Source: Pomphorhynchus laevis
Lineage: Eukaryota; Acanthocephala; Palaeacanthocephala; Echinorhynchida; Pomphorhynchidae
NCBI GenBank assembly: GCA_012934845.2
Contig: WNNJ02003822.1
Location: 1 to 64,000, forward strand
Direction of reading: 5' to 3'
Length of the DNA stretch: 64,000 bases
Part shown: piece by piece, positions 1 to 13,311 of the stretch
Layout: each line of letters starts with the position of its first letter
Position numbering within the stretch: position 1 is the first letter of the stretch
Notes under the pieces: model-generated
The model's input: only the letters and a program-made list of their open reading frames with translations
Databases searched by the model: none
What the model was told of the DNA's origin: nothing
Translations under genes and position numbers: made by a program

Positions 1-9
1 AATATACAC

Positions 10-1312
10 GATTTTTTTGTCAACCACTGATCCGAGTGTCGGGTCGTGGAGGCAGTGCACGAACCAAACTACTCTAGACATTGCAATCCTGGGCGACATA
101 CCAGAGTTCTTTTCCAGATGGCCCAAGGCGGTTTACGGCCGGCTTCTAGATTTGAACTCTCCACCGGTATCGAGGTCTACCTCGAGGTCTCTTTCCAGAG
201 AGTTCGGCCTGAAAATCCTTTGAGGAAAGCGATCTCTAGACATCCTCAGGACGTGTCTTAGCCACCTCAGCTGACTTTCTTCGATGTTGAGAAGCAATGA
301 CTTTACCCCGAGTCCATTCCGAATGAGCGAATTCCTAAACTTATCTCTAAGGCTAAGACCGACCACACAGCGAAGGAACCTCATTTCGGTCGTCTGTATC
401 AGAGATATTATCTTTACGGTCATAACACAAAGCTCATGACCAAATGTTAAGATAAGAACGAAGATTGCGTGATAAACCGAAAACTTTGCCCGAAGACTCC
501 ATTCCCGCTTCACCAAGACAGACCTGTACAAAGAACGCATTGATGGGTTAGCTGCACAAATCCGCTTCTCAATCTCCTTACAGTTCCTGCCGTCCATCGA
601 GAACAATACCCCAAATACCCCAAGATGCTTGAAATCCTCCACATCAGGAAGAACCTTTTCCCCAATCCGGATTGACATTGGCACATGAATCCGAGACGAA
701 CACATTGAGACAGTCTTGGAGATACTAACAAACATCCCTGCCGCTTGACATCCCATCGAGAATCTATCTAGTAGACGTTGTAAGTCCTCAGGACAAGAAG
801 CCAACAAAACAACGTCATCTGCAGAAAGCAGAGATTGTATCCTGATGGAACCGAACCGAAGACCGACATCAGTCAGAGCAGCCTGTCTCGAAATTTTGTC
901 CATGTAAACAAGGAGCAAAAGTTGAGACAAAGGACACTCCTGACGAAGCCCAACGCTTACTGGAAATGATTAAGACTTCCTACCTAGAACACGAGCACAA
1001 CTCATACTTTGTTTATTCAGAGAAGTTACAGCTATCCGAAGATAGTCTAGTACTCTATACTCCCTTAGTACCTCCCACAACCTCTGTTGCGGAACTCGGT
1101 CGAACGCCATCTCTAAATCTACAAAACACATGTAGATCGGTTAAGCGAACTCCCGAGACGGTTCAAGGATAGTTGAGAGAGTAAAGAGTTCCACGACCTG
1201 GACGAAAGCTACATTGTTCATCTTGCAACTGTCCCTCAACCATAGGCCGTATACTCAACTCAAGAATCCTACCAAATAGCTTACAAGTTTGGCTAAGAAG
1301 AGAAGGCTATGA
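10..1312 (-). mobile_element. RTE/Rex3-like LINE, 5'-truncated, reverse transcriptase and 3' end
   Basis: The minus strand encodes non-LTR reverse transcriptase motifs in order: CSFRPGRGT, CFVDLEMAFDRVP, VGLRQECPLS and SADDVVLLASCPEDLQRLLD, then the thumb/C-terminal region YRSVLVKREWSLRAKFSVYH and GLSLRDKFRNSLIR. This matches Rex3-like members of the RTE clade. The element is 5'-truncated near 1312. An in-frame stop lies upstream of VGLRQ, and the catalytic F/YADD reads SADD, so it is inactive. The 3' end near position 10 matches the 3' end of the second copy at 43556. Confidence 0.85.
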
Positions 1313-3200
1313 CGATATAATAGCGTTATCAATTTTATTACTTAAAAACTAAAATTTATTTATATACTAAAATAAGTTTCTCCAGTCTAATGTTTTTACA
1401 GTAGATACATTCTCCAAAATAAATAATTTGGGATCGCCGAACAAAAAAGAATCATAGGCTCGTAAAAATGCCATTTGATGCGTATAATGGTACGTGTATG
1501 TCTAAATTAATTTGGCAAATTATTTAATAAAAAATATTTTTTAATCAAAGTTTGATGTTCATAAAATTCAACACTTATTAACTATAATGCTAATCTTCTG
1601 ATATACGAACTTTTGAATTATAGATTAAAAATGTTGAACGTTATGAACCTAAAATTTCGATAAAACTGTTTATTAATAAATAATTTGCAGGTAGTAATTG
1701 TTTATTCATAAAAATGTATCCATTACAGTTAGTACAAATTTAATTACAATTCAAAAATACTCAAGTTAATTTAATGATATATACGAATTTTTATAAGAAA
1801 AGTGAATTTTTAGAAAAAGTACAATTACTTGGGCCTATTAACGAAAATTAAACGGTTATGGTCGCCACAACAAATAAACCTGTTGAAAAAATAATTAAAA
1901 ATGAAATAGACAATTATACAGTAAATATTTATTATTTCTAATTAAATTTATGTATTTTTAAAAATAAAAACTTAATTAGAAAATAAAAATACTTAAAAAC
2001 TAGGAGAAAAATAAAAAAGCCATTTAATTAGAATTTGTGTAAGACTTCGGTTTGCCTAAGCAATTTTATTGACTTGTAACTGCTTGACAGTGATAAGCTT
2101 GAACTGCATGACAATAGCGGTTTATCATGCCCGCCGGTGTTTCTTATAACATTAATAATTTTATATTAATGCAATACATCGAAATTTATAATAAAATCAT
2201 GGCTAAAGTTAAAAATTAATTTTGGATTTCGCAAAATATGTAAATTTAAGAATATAGAGCACGTGAAGTGAGTAAAAAGTAAAATTTAATTGTTAAAAAA
2301 TTAAATTAATTTTAAACCTACGTCGATTATCATGTTGAATAAATTTATTATGCAATTTAAGATTTGCAGTGGTTTTCTTTCTAAGTTCGCTACGTCTCTT
2401 TCTATATTCTAAATGAATATGATCTTAATAAACGTAAATTAAATAGATTATTTTTATTACCTCTCATGCTTTTGTTGTATTCTTTGTCAAGATTATTAAC
2501 ATTCTTATGCCAGTCGTCGATCTCCTGATTGAGCTTACAGAGAATATTTTCATTAAATGACCTAACAAATAACGACGACTGGTAAAATCAAAATTAAAAT
2601 GGCTACTCTAATCGACATTCAAAACAATATTAGATATCGCATTTATTATAAAACCTTTAAACATAAAAAATTCTAACAAAAAAATCGATTTATTTCAAAT
2701 TAATGGAATTCCATTCGAATGATAAAAATATCAGAAGAGTATGAATCAAATAATATGCTGTTTAATTAAAATCATTGATCTGTAAAATGCTTTGTATTTT
2801 CACATAGATTTTGGTTCGAATTCTCCAATCTGCTAAATTATTACATCAAAAGGCAATCTTAGGATATGGAATAGTACTTATTCAAAACGTTTATTGTAAA
2901 AAGCCAGTACGAACTTATAACGAGTATTTGAATTAAAACATACCCTTTTTAAGTATTTTATTTTTGAAATACTAAATACGTGTCAATTTCCTCAATTTGC
3001 GTTTCGACGTAATCCGAATTAAGCAAATTCAAATACGAACAAAACTTCTTCCAAGTGCACATTTTACTACGAATTAGTACCAAAGTGCACATTTATTCTC
3101 TACGTACGATATATTTCACTTATAAAGCCAAAATATGTTTAATTATTATCATTCTGCTTCAAAAAATAAATTACTTTACAAATGTACGAGCAAGATCCAA
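1313..3200. other. AT-rich non-coding stretch
   Basis: No coding pattern, RNA gene or recognised repeat family was seen. Only short AT-rich tracts occur. Confidence 0.6.
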
Positions 3201-3204
3201 ATAA

Positions 3205-3470
3205 TGATAGCAAATTACAATGTCGGATCAAGAAATAGGAACCGAAACCTGATGGCATAGTAGTTTCTCTTGATGACATCTAATTCTTATTTTGATACAT
3301 CGTCTGTTATTTATTAGTCAATTCATAACAATTGACTTTTATTTTAAATTTAAATCTTTTATTTTAACTTGATATAAATATAAATTCTATAAAATCTTAT
3401 GTTATTATTTATGATTATTTTTATTTATATATCGTATAAAATACATAGACTCAGTTATCCGAGAATTATG
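3205..3470 (+). repeat. Dispersed hairpin repeat, copy 1
   Basis: Shares with the copies at 20135 and 42360 the segment CTAATTCTTATT...GATACATCGTCTGTTATTTATTAGTCAATTCAT and the tail ending ATACATAGACTCAGTTATC. The 5' hairpin is partly eroded here. No protein is encoded; it is a SINE- or MITE-like family of unknown class. Confidence 0.7.
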
Positions 3471-3914
3471 TCAAAGGTATTATGTCAATAATACCTTTGC
3501 TATTAATAATGATATCATTGATTGTAGGGTTTGTAAACAATCTATGTACGAATCTATGTTAATAATTAATTATTATATTCTTAATTATTATATTATTATC
3601 TGAAGTAGACCTATTACCTGTTCCAGAGAAAATGCTATTCACAACAAATTCAACAACACGAGACAGATCAGCACGGATGGGTCAGGTTCATTCTGAGTTT
3701 ACTCATGGCACTATGGAGCCGTCGTTTATGGAAATTTTGTGTTTACATTTGTTATCTACATGCCTCGTTAGCATGTCTCTGTGTAAAAGAAGTAATTAAA
3801 CTCGTAGGATTGTGAAATAATCCGTATTTCATTAATCAGTTGTTAAATAATATAGTTTGTCCCAGAATAAAAATCAAACTATATAACTAAATTACATTGA
3901 AGTTAATACGTCAT

Positions 3915-4010
3915 TTGCATGTATTCGGCCCCTCTGCTATGTTTGGTCGAGGAATAGGGGTCAAAACCAGATAACATAATATATCTTGATTAACTTAAAT
4001 CCTTATTCTC
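3915..4010 (+). repeat. Dispersed hairpin repeat, partial copy 2
   Basis: Has CCCCTCTGCTATGTTTGGTC followed by GAGGAATAGGGGTC, aligning with the hairpin region of the copy at 42490. The 3' half is diverged or missing. Confidence 0.55.
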
Positions 4011-4364
4011 TTCTAATTGAGGTATTTTAATAAAGAAATAAATAAATCTTACCCCTGAACGTAATTAAAAGAATATAAGAGCTAAACCGATCCAGTCTAA
4101 CATGACACTTACCACAACAATGAAATAATGTGTGTGACCGGAAAAGTTTTCGAATACGCAACTTTTAAACGAACTTTTAATACGAAGTAAAGTTTTTATA
4201 GGCATCAACTAAAGGCATCAGCTACAATAGTGTCCTTAAATTTTTTTTAAACTATTAATTGAATTTATTGAGTAAATTCGCCCACAGACAAATACTGAAA
4301 TACTTTCATCGATTCACAAAAATTTTTATTATAGATATTTTAAATCATCAAAATAAACTGCTAT

Positions 4365-4425
4365 GTTATCACGTTTCGGCCCCTATTCTGGACCCAACAT
4401 AGCAAAGGAACCGAATACATGATAA
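4365..4425 (-). repeat. Dispersed hairpin repeat, partial inverted copy 3
   Basis: The minus strand reads TTTGCTATGTTGGGTCC, then AGAATAGGGGCCGAAAC and GATAACATAGCAG. It is the same hairpin module as at 42490 in opposite orientation. Confidence 0.6.
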
Positions 4426-5900
4426 GCTAACTGTAAAGGTATGAAAATCTGAATTATCGAAAATTTTAAGATTCAGATTTTAGAAGTTTTAAATTTATTT
4501 ACACCACAAAATACGTAAACTGATTTAATTTAGAAGATAAAACAACAACTCGGCAAAAGGTAAAAAAATATAAGCTGTGGCCATTTAATGGTATATTGCG
4601 TCGTGATTGTTCGTAATAAGAAATAAAGATTGATGGCATAAGCGCTTAAAATGGTAACTAAATATCATTCTATCAGTTACATTAACTGACTAAATTTTAT
4701 GAATTAATCATGAATTTACAATATGCTTACTTGTCCATTGATTTAAGCTTACTTTCAACAGACCGTTGTCGTAAGCACATTCTGGTCAAAGTTGCTCCGA
4801 TTTCTTTAGTTTCACTCAGATTGCCTAACAAGCAGAAGATTCTAATTAGAAAATGAAACAAAAGTAAAAACCCGATGATTTTGTGGCAATATCCGCAATC
4901 CGTTGAAACGAATCGACAAATGCACCAAAACTAACCACAAAATTTCTGCAAACAATCAAATATTCAAAAGTTGAAAAGTAAAATATAGTGCGAACCTGGT
5001 TTGGCCGTGCAACTTATTTGCCTTGGAAATAAAATCATCCCAAACAGGTCCACTGGACTAAAATTAAACCAAATGTGAATTCGACAGTGGGAAAACTCAA
5101 TATTGACAAATTAACAAGATCATTAAAGATGAAAATGGTTATAGAAAAGTTTAACATTTTGATTCCCAGATACAACCGAAAATGTTATTTATTTTGCGTT
5201 AAGAAACTATAAATTCATAATTGCAAGAATAATCTGGTAGCTAGTGGTTTATTTGAAGAATAAACCACTAGCTACTTTTATTTGATGAATTAACTTCATC
5301 AAAAATTAGTGTTTTATTTTTTGATAAATTGATCTGGAATTTATTCTATAATTTCTTATTAAACTAATTGAATACAACAGTTTGTCCATTTTTTGTCTAT
5401 TTAAAATTTTATTTCTATTAATTTAAAGTTTTACTAAAATGCTTAATTTTAACTGAACCTACAACTAGCCTAATTTAGAATCGCCTAATTCTAAATTAAA
5501 ATTATAAATTATCGAAATTGCTTCTCTTGATAAAACTAATAAATTCACTTTTATTCCTAATTTATTAAAATAAAAACGATATTATAGTTTGTAAACGCTT
5601 TTATAGTTTAAGACAAAAGATAATGCATTAATAAAAATTTCTACAATGTGAATTAATATAAACTTTAATTTATGATCAAAATTTCAATTCCTTGATTTCG
5701 GTATAATTCAAAAAATTTAAATGTAAAATACATTCACTGATAATAAGCAGTTCTGCTCGAAAATCAAGTATTCTGTAGATTATGCTATTATTAAAATATT
5801 ATTAGAATATATATGTAGAGATTCCATATAAAAATAAAACAGCTAATTCCATATTCAAACAGAAATTTATTCAAAATTGGAAGGAAGAAAAAAGATTGGT
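4426..5900. other. AT-rich non-coding stretch with one perfect hairpin
   Basis: No gene was recognised. The only clear structure is the perfect inverted repeat at 5237-5275, listed separately. Confidence 0.55.
5237..5275. repeat. Perfect 17-bp inverted repeat (hairpin)
   Basis: Arms GTAGCTAGTGGTTTATT and its exact complement are separated by five bases. No coding context; it may be the centre of a small foldback element. Confidence 0.8.
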
Positions 5901-6440
5901 ACCGTTTACTTGAGTAAAATTAAAATTAGCAAATTTATTAAAGATTAAGCCCAAACAGAATAAGCTAGGATACATCTATGAATTCAAATGTGAAACTTGC
6001 TCACTGCATTATGTAGGACAAACGGGAAGAACATTGGATATAAGAGCAAAAGAACATAAGACAACGATTAAGAATGCTCAATTAAACAAATTCAAATTAA
6101 ACTACAGTCACAGCATGTGATAAATTCTAATCATATTCTGGATGTATCTTTAATAATAACTTTAAAAATTGAGGATATTACATGTCAAAGAAAATAATAG
6201 AGTTGATTTACATTATCCCCAACGAGGATAGAATCATTTCGGGAAATAAAGCAGACCTTACTCCGAAATTAAATCCTCGAATGAGCTGGACAATTTTTAC
6301 CACCACCTAATAGTAAAATAGACATTGTTTACGATTGACTATTTTTTGTACTATTTTTAATTGTTTTTTATTTTCAAATTGAATAATTCTTGATAATGGC
6401 GTGTCTACGTGCCACCGAAATATTGAATCAAAATTGTGAA
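5900..6440 (+). mobile_element. Penelope-like element fragment, GIY-YIG endonuclease region and 3' end
   Basis: The plus strand encodes KLGYIYEFKCETCSLHYVGQ followed by TGRTLDIRAKEHK, the GIY-YIG nuclease core with its CxxC knuckle as in Penelope-like elements. About 80 bases further on, the motif CCACCGAAATATTGAA recalls the 3' ends of the Penelope-related segments at 32850 and 38890. The reverse transcriptase part is absent. An old, inactive fragment. Confidence 0.75.
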
Positions 6441-8428
6441 ATAAATAATTATGTCTCTTCACCTGATTTACAATATAAAACATAGCATTCTTTGTAGATT
6501 ATGAAAAAACTTTAATTGATAACTTTTAGATTTGTAATATCAATCATTTCTTAATCTTTAACTAACAAAGATAAGTAGATATTAATAATCCTTTGAAAAT
6601 ACTATATCTATTAAAGACCATTATAATTATTGTTATAAATATATCCTAAATATATTTTTAATTTACAATGTTTCAATTTACGTGTATAATTTAGATATGT
6701 GTTTAATTTACATTATTTTAACGAATTTATTTTATTTTATGTGACTAAATCTACCAAAGAATGTTTAATAGAATTCAAAAATAATTGTTATAATATAAAT
6801 AACTTATATTATACAACTAAATTATATTTAAGGACTTAATAAATCAATGTTTACTTTAAAGGCAGTAAATGTCAGCTGTACAACGAATTTTACTACATTT
6901 CAGCGCAGTCTGAATTCGACACAAGTATCTTAACTTATATGTATTAGTAAAAAATTATTTAAAAAAATTATTATTTAAAATAATAAATTTCAAATTTGTA
7001 GATAATAAATTGTTTTATTTATTATTTAAAAAATAATCACCTTTAAATCAGATATGACAGAATAGCACAACTCGCTTAAATTATGAGATCGTTCCTCCAT
7101 ATCTTCGATTACTTTAATTCTGTCTTCGTCAAGAAGCATTTCCTTCCCAATTTAGTACAAATCTATTTTTATCGTAGCAATATGGATATGGTCGACATCA
7201 GTTTTATTTTGCTGAGATGTTAATGCGGCGGATGCGAATATACCGCAAAAGCGATAAGCAAAGATCTGAAATTATTTTAGACAACTATTCAAGAGAGAAA
7301 ACAAGCAAAAAACAGTAAAAACATAATTCAATGGTCAAAAGTAACGCAAATAGTTCGGTATTTTTAAAGATCCTTTTTTAACCACATTGCAATTTTACGG
7401 TATGGCGACAAGCAAAACATGTAACAGATTCTGAGTGTACACAACAGCATAGAGTTAATATTCGGGACACAGCAGTTACGCAGTTTATTTTACGAGTGAT
7501 GGTTTCAGTTCTGAAACTAATGCTTGTGTTTAACTATTTTTATTCGGCATAGAATTCGACTATACAAAGGTATTGGTGGACGACATCATACTTGGGCAGA
7601 ATTATGTAATGGAGAAACATGCGTTATATGTTTTGTTTTATTCAAAGAACAAGACGGTTAAATTACAAATACATAATATGTGTTGTTGTAAAAACAACAC
7701 AAATTAGCAAAGGAATGAATTGTATAGTCTAATGTGCTACTGTGTGTGCCGAAGGCGTAACATACTACTTGAATATAATCAATTATTAAAGGGTGTGAAT
7801 CGTTGATACTCTTAAAGAGTGACGCTTTCATTTCATTTGGATATATTACTAGTCTTACCTAATCAATGACAAATAACTGTAAGCCACATTAAAGTTATAA
7901 AATAAATTATTTAAAGGCTAATTCCGCATTTAAATTATAACTACTTTTAAGTAATTACTTTTAATACTATCTTATTATTTTTAATTATTATTATCACAAT
8001 TTCCTTAAAATATTTATATACTTCAAATAAAAGTTTGCACTTATATAAAAAGTGCAGACTAGTATTACTAAGTAAATGTTTTAGTTGTCAATGCATATTG
8101 TTGATGACTAAGTTACAGTAATGTCTGTGGTGAGTTATATTTCTTTTCTGATTACAGGAAATGTACTGATGATCAGTTGACATTCGTCCAACTGATCTAT
8201 AAGTATGGCATTTAATACTGAATTTTAATATAGATATTGTATTTAATTACTGGATTGAGTGATTTAAGTGTTGATCACAGGTCGTTTCCAAATTCTATTA
8301 AATGAATTTAAATTAAAATAATTAAATTAAATTAAAATTTTATTTTAACATAGTGTAGTATTTTAAGATGCGCACCATAAAATGTAAAAAATATAATAAT
8401 GCAATATAATAATACAATATAATTAATT
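6441..8428. other. AT-rich stretch, no host gene; possible trace of LTR-type sequence near 7.5 kb
   Basis: Mostly structureless AT-rich sequence. Around 7540-7680 a short plus-strand stretch encodes VLVDDIILGQNYVMEKHAL, which resembles the end of an LTR-retrotransposon protease. It is too short to assign firmly and would be a decayed fossil. Confidence 0.3.
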
Positions 8429-8730
8429 GTTATCATTGAAGCCAGACGCGGAAGAACGGTGGCAATACCGTTTCGTCATCACAATGACTCATCAGTGCCA
8501 GATCCATCCCACTACTGGATGCAGAGGAGGACTGGCAAACGGCACACGATTCATGTGTATGGTACTTCATACACATGACTCGTGTGTATGGTACTTCATA
8601 CACATGACTCGTGTGCCGTTTGCCAGTCATCCTCTGCATCCAGTAGTGGAAGGGATCTGGCACTAATGAGTCATTGTGATGACGAAACGGTACTTGCTAC
8701 CGTTCTTCCGCGTCTTACTTCAATGATAAC
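8429..8730. repeat. 302-bp foldback repeat with hammerhead ribozyme core
   Basis: A nearly perfect palindrome with ~125-bp arms around a short centre carrying a direct repeat (TGTATGGTACTTCATACACA twice). On the minus strand the left arm holds CTGATGAG (8488-8495), a 4-bp stem II (GTCA/TGAC) with loop TTGTGA, GAAAC (8470-8474) and a 6-bp stem III (AACGGT/ACCGTT). The mirror copy on the plus strand has CTAATGA and so a changed core. The flank GGTCTCACTCTC recurs at 15586. Confidence 0.75.
8450..8500 (-). ncRNA. Hammerhead-type ribozyme core, locus 1
   Basis: Has the invariant CUGAUGA and GAAA boxes with a clean stem II and a closed stem III before a GUU site, the type I layout. Stem I pairing could not be resolved by eye, so self-cleavage is not established. 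Confidence 0.6.
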
Positions 8731-10440
8731 ACTGTATTTCACGCGGATTGGTCTCACTCTCTTTTGAGATTCGTAATATAATTAATATATTCGGTTTTTA
8801 TTACAGTTTATTCAAAGTCCAAAGATTGTATTTTAAAAAATCTTTTAATATTATTATATTTTAAAATATTTACACTGCTATTATTTTCCAGGTATATAAT
8901 GGGATTCGAACAAATAAAATTATTTTCCAGAATCCTATAGAAGGCAAATTTTATGTAAATAGATAATCTCTAACTGGAATATTGAAAATTATGTATATAC
9001 TGTAAGCATTTCGCTATGAGTGATCTGTGGACATTAATTTACCTTTTTATTTGTCTACTATCAATCGTACGATACTCCCTAAACAGTATATACTTTAGCG
9101 TGTATTGTTAATTATAGCATAATACAATTAAACCATCTCATCCTTAGAAAGTGCAATGATCGGCACTTAACCATTATACTGACTAAGATGATATAATTGA
9201 AAAGTTGATGTAATTGCCTACGAATCCAATACAAAGTAAAAATCGACACAGAAACATTAATCGGTTTATTAAATTGAGTACAGAGAAGACTACAAAATCT
9301 GTTTTATTTTACTATTTTGCTATATTTAATTGTGAATTAAATTACTATCATAGATAATTATTAAAGATTATTAATTATCTATTATTACTAATTATTAAAG
9401 CTCTAATTAAGGCCCATTTTACAGAACCTATGTCAATGTAATATACCATATAAAAATAATAATATAGATAATATATAATATTATAATTTATATAATATTT
9501 ATATATAATATACAAATAAATATTTTATTATAAAAATAATAATCTATTAGAAATAATTTTTTATAGTGGCAAATGCACGCTTATGCGCGCATACAAGTCC
9601 ACGTAGAAGAAAAAACCAAACAAGAAAACAACAAAAATTAGATTGAAAAATTAAATTGTATATTTGCTTGCTTATATGTAATGTGGAATATATGCAATGT
9701 GGAATTGCAAGCATTCCACATTCAGTGGAATGTGGCAAGGCACATAATAATCTAATTATTAAATTATTAGATTTAATAATTAATATAATAAATTAAATAA
9801 ATATAATTATTTTATTATATTTAATAATTAACACTATTAATTATATTAATTAATATAATTATTAGATTGCATATAATTACAATTACTTTTTCAAAAGGGC
9901 TCAAAATTTAGAATTTATTAAAGTAAAACAGCTAGGAAGGATATAATTCTTAATTTATATTTTTCAACACAAATTCATTAACCGGTTTATTAAGTTGTGT
10001 GTGGAGGAAACTATAGCAATATATTTCATACATATGGAATACATTTTTATTTTACACACTTTAATTTTTAAGCAGCTAAATGCGTGTAAGGGACAAAATA
10101 AAACAAAACTGATATAAAACTTAGAAATACTATATAATGATAAATACAAAAAATAATATAACGGGAAATACAGATTTTACAAGTCCAAATGATTTTTTAA
10201 AAGTATGTAATTTTAATTGACTATATCAAGTTTGTGATTTTTTAAAATTGCGCGTTAAATCGCTGAATTTATACTTTTAAAGTGTAAACTCATAGTTGAA
10301 TTTACACTTTAATAATAAATTATTGATTTTTTATAACTTATAATTTATGTCAACATTATAACTTTTTATTTTTATTCATGAAAGGAAACCATAAAAAGTA
10401 ATTTGGTCATCAAGTTGCTATATTAAATTATTGTCTCCAC
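8731..10440. other. AT-rich non-coding stretch
   Basis: Apart from the flank shared with the 15.4-kb foldback (8742-8762), only AT-rich low-complexity runs are seen (for example 9440-9560 and 9760-9870). Confidence 0.55.
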
Positions 10441-10444
10441 TATT

Positions 10445-11095
10445 ATTGTCTCCAAAAGACGGATACAACGTACAGTTTGCACAAGTGGAAATGTTTTCCT
10501 TACAAATTGTATCGTTTGTTTTTACAGAAAGGCAGCAGAGGAAAATTTCAGCAGATCATTAAAGGACCGAAACACGAAAGGTAGGCGTAGGCTCACTGCT
10601 GATGAGGTCCACCTACGCTGATTGTAGTGTACAGTGCTGCATCTAAGATTAAAGAATTCACACGAGGATAATTTATGAAGCCGACCAAATGATGATACTC
10701 GCTCGTGTATGCAATTATTCATTCTATTAACCTGGCAGATTCCGGTTTCCTGTCAAGAAAATTCAAAAGACAGATTGTCGGTTGTTTCCGTCAACTGTAG
10801 TGCTATCTCCGTCTTTTTGTTACAAAAGACGGAAACAACGTACAGTTTGCACAAGTGGAAATGTTTTCCTTACAAACTGTATCGTTTGTTTTTACAGAAA
10901 GGCAGCAGAGGAAAATTTCAGCAGATCATTAAAGGACCGAAACACGAAAGGTAGGCGTAGGCTCACTGCTGATGAGGTCCACCTACGCTGATTGTAGTGT
11001 ACAGTGCTGCATCTAGGATTAAAGAATTCACACGAGGATAATTTATGAAGCCGACCAAATGATGATACTCACTCGTGTATGCAATTGTTCATTCC
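10445..11095. repeat. Tandem pair of a ~275-bp repeat (10449-10722 and 10821-11095)
   Basis: Two copies nearly identical from CAAAAGACGG to GCAATT.TTCATTC, offset about 370 bp with ~100 bp of unique sequence between. Each carries GGACCGAAACACG and, 31 bases later, CTGATGAGGTCC, which could form a 5-bp hammerhead-like stem II (GGTCC/GGACC) in permuted order. A local hairpin GCGTAGG/CCTACGC encloses the second box. No coding function was recognised. Confidence 0.75.
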
Positions 11096-13310
11096 AAAAA
11101 TGATAACATTAAACATTTAATCGAGCTTAGCATTTAGCTTAAGATTGAACTTAAAAATATATATTTATTCCTTCGAGCTTTGTAGATTCATAAGAACGAA
11201 AAAAGAGTAAAAATAGGTTTTAAATTATTTAAAACTATTTTCAAAAATTTCTTTCAACCTATAATTTTACTAAAATATTTATTCTACTTTAGAATGTATT
11301 ACTAGCCTCATTCTTTTATGATTTTTTAAATTATAAAATCAATGCCTGCTTCAAAAATCATTTATTCAAAATTATTCATAGTAAATTCAAAAAAATCAGT
11401 TTGAGCTAATTTTTAAATAATAGTTGTGAATTTCGCCAAATATTGTGATTTAATGATATGAATATCAAAACACGTTTACCTTTTAGAAAACAGTAGATAT
11501 ATAATGTATATCTACTGTATTATAATATCTACTATATTATAATTATATAATATATATAATGCTTCTTTGATATATCACAAATTATTTTGAATTATTATGT
11601 AACTGTAAAAAATATGAATAGAATAAATATCTCAATACAACGACGTGAAGTTGCTATTAGATCGATAAATATGTACAAATAGGCACCAATTTTTCAAATA
11701 CTTTGTATCGTTTCTAATGGCTCATATATAAATGGCATTCAAATGTTCGAGAGAAGTCAGCATACTCGAACATTTCGATACATAATATTTATCGATTTCG
11801 ATATCGTTTATTTACTGAACATTTATGAGTCACAACTTACTATTTACTAAAATTGAAGATGAAAATTACATCCAAACCAAAACTAAAATGACCTTCGATA
11901 TGAACTCATTTGTTTCGTCTTTTAACGATATTTATCTGCTAGAACTCAATATGCAAACTTGGAAATGAATATTTGATGAATTGAATTTCGTCTTTACAAG
12001 ATATGATGGAGTAAACTACGATTTCGCTGAATTCAATTATAAATCTTATTCATTGATAAAACTTGTTTCGCTACAGTTGCCATCCAAAAAGAAGCATTAG
12101 TGTTTGACTAAGCAGACATATTTTCGTTATTTTCGACACAAATCAGATGTGTTGCCAGATTGACTTTTAGAGAATAACATTCTTTTGTCAAACACCAGCT
12201 AATTGTTAACTGAATAAGCGTTTGATCGTGAAACATGGAATTTTAATTATGTACACACAAACACGTTGTGCTCATTTATTTGATTAAAACCCGCCAAAGA
12301 GACATGTTCATACTTGCAATTTAGTTAAACTTCCGCATTGGTTTAAAAATCATAATTTCGAATATCTTTAAATTTACAAAACCATCAAGCAGGGAGGAGG
12401 TTTCTAATTTAGTATATTGAACTTTATCAAGTTATAAGCTTTAAATTAAGTTTGGAGATAAAAGTGAAGGTCATATTTCAAGATAATAAAAAGCTGCCCT
12501 AAGCACATTGTCCATAATTTTGAATTAAAATATGTATCATTAATCTTAGAAGTAAAATAAGAGATTTAGGAATTATTTAGTAAGACAACAATATTTTTGT
12601 CATATTCACATTAAAAAATTCATTAAATTAAATGTCTGATTTAACGACATTATGACGTCACAATGACGTCATTTAACGACATCATAGCGAATTATGCATT
12701 TAACTTTAATTTACTAAATGACATTTTTATTCACTTTAAACTGTTTAAACGTTTAAGCATTTTAATGCAAGTATCATTCTTGCATTAAAATGAGTTTAAG
12801 TTTATATTATTAACTTTATAACTTCTAATTTGGAAAAATATCTTATCTTTAATAATTTATAATTTAGAAAATTTATAGTTATGAAATATAATAAAATATT
12901 AAATAAGTTTAAATGCGAAATTATGCATATCGCATGCTTTTGAATTTATAAATTTATTAAAAAAATAATATTGTTTCATTCCTTTTTAACCTTAAATAAG
13001 TAAGAGTGCATTATATAGCATTTAACAGTAGAACATTGATGTATCTTGATGCTAGCACGTTAATAAATTAATATTTTCATAACATTATGATAAAATATGA
13101 AAAGTGAAAAACATGAAAGTGAGAGTAGAACTAAAATTTTACAATACGCAGTGAAACAACTTAATTCATTCGATATATTAATACAACTAGTTATTTTAAT
13201 AACTTTATACTATTTATCAATGCATTTATGCTATTTAAACATAATTTTGAATTAAATATTTATTTAATATTTAAATAAATATTTAAATAAAATTTAAAAA
13301 TTTAAATAAA
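11096..13310. other. AT-rich non-coding stretch
   Basis: No gene or known element seen. Short inverted AT motifs occur around 11485-11560. Confidence 0.55.
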
Positions 13311-13311
13311 C

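Noticed and set aside
7540-7680. Protease-like stretch VLVDDIILGQNY as an LTR element
   Set aside because: Too short and isolated to assign; noted only as a possible fossil trace.
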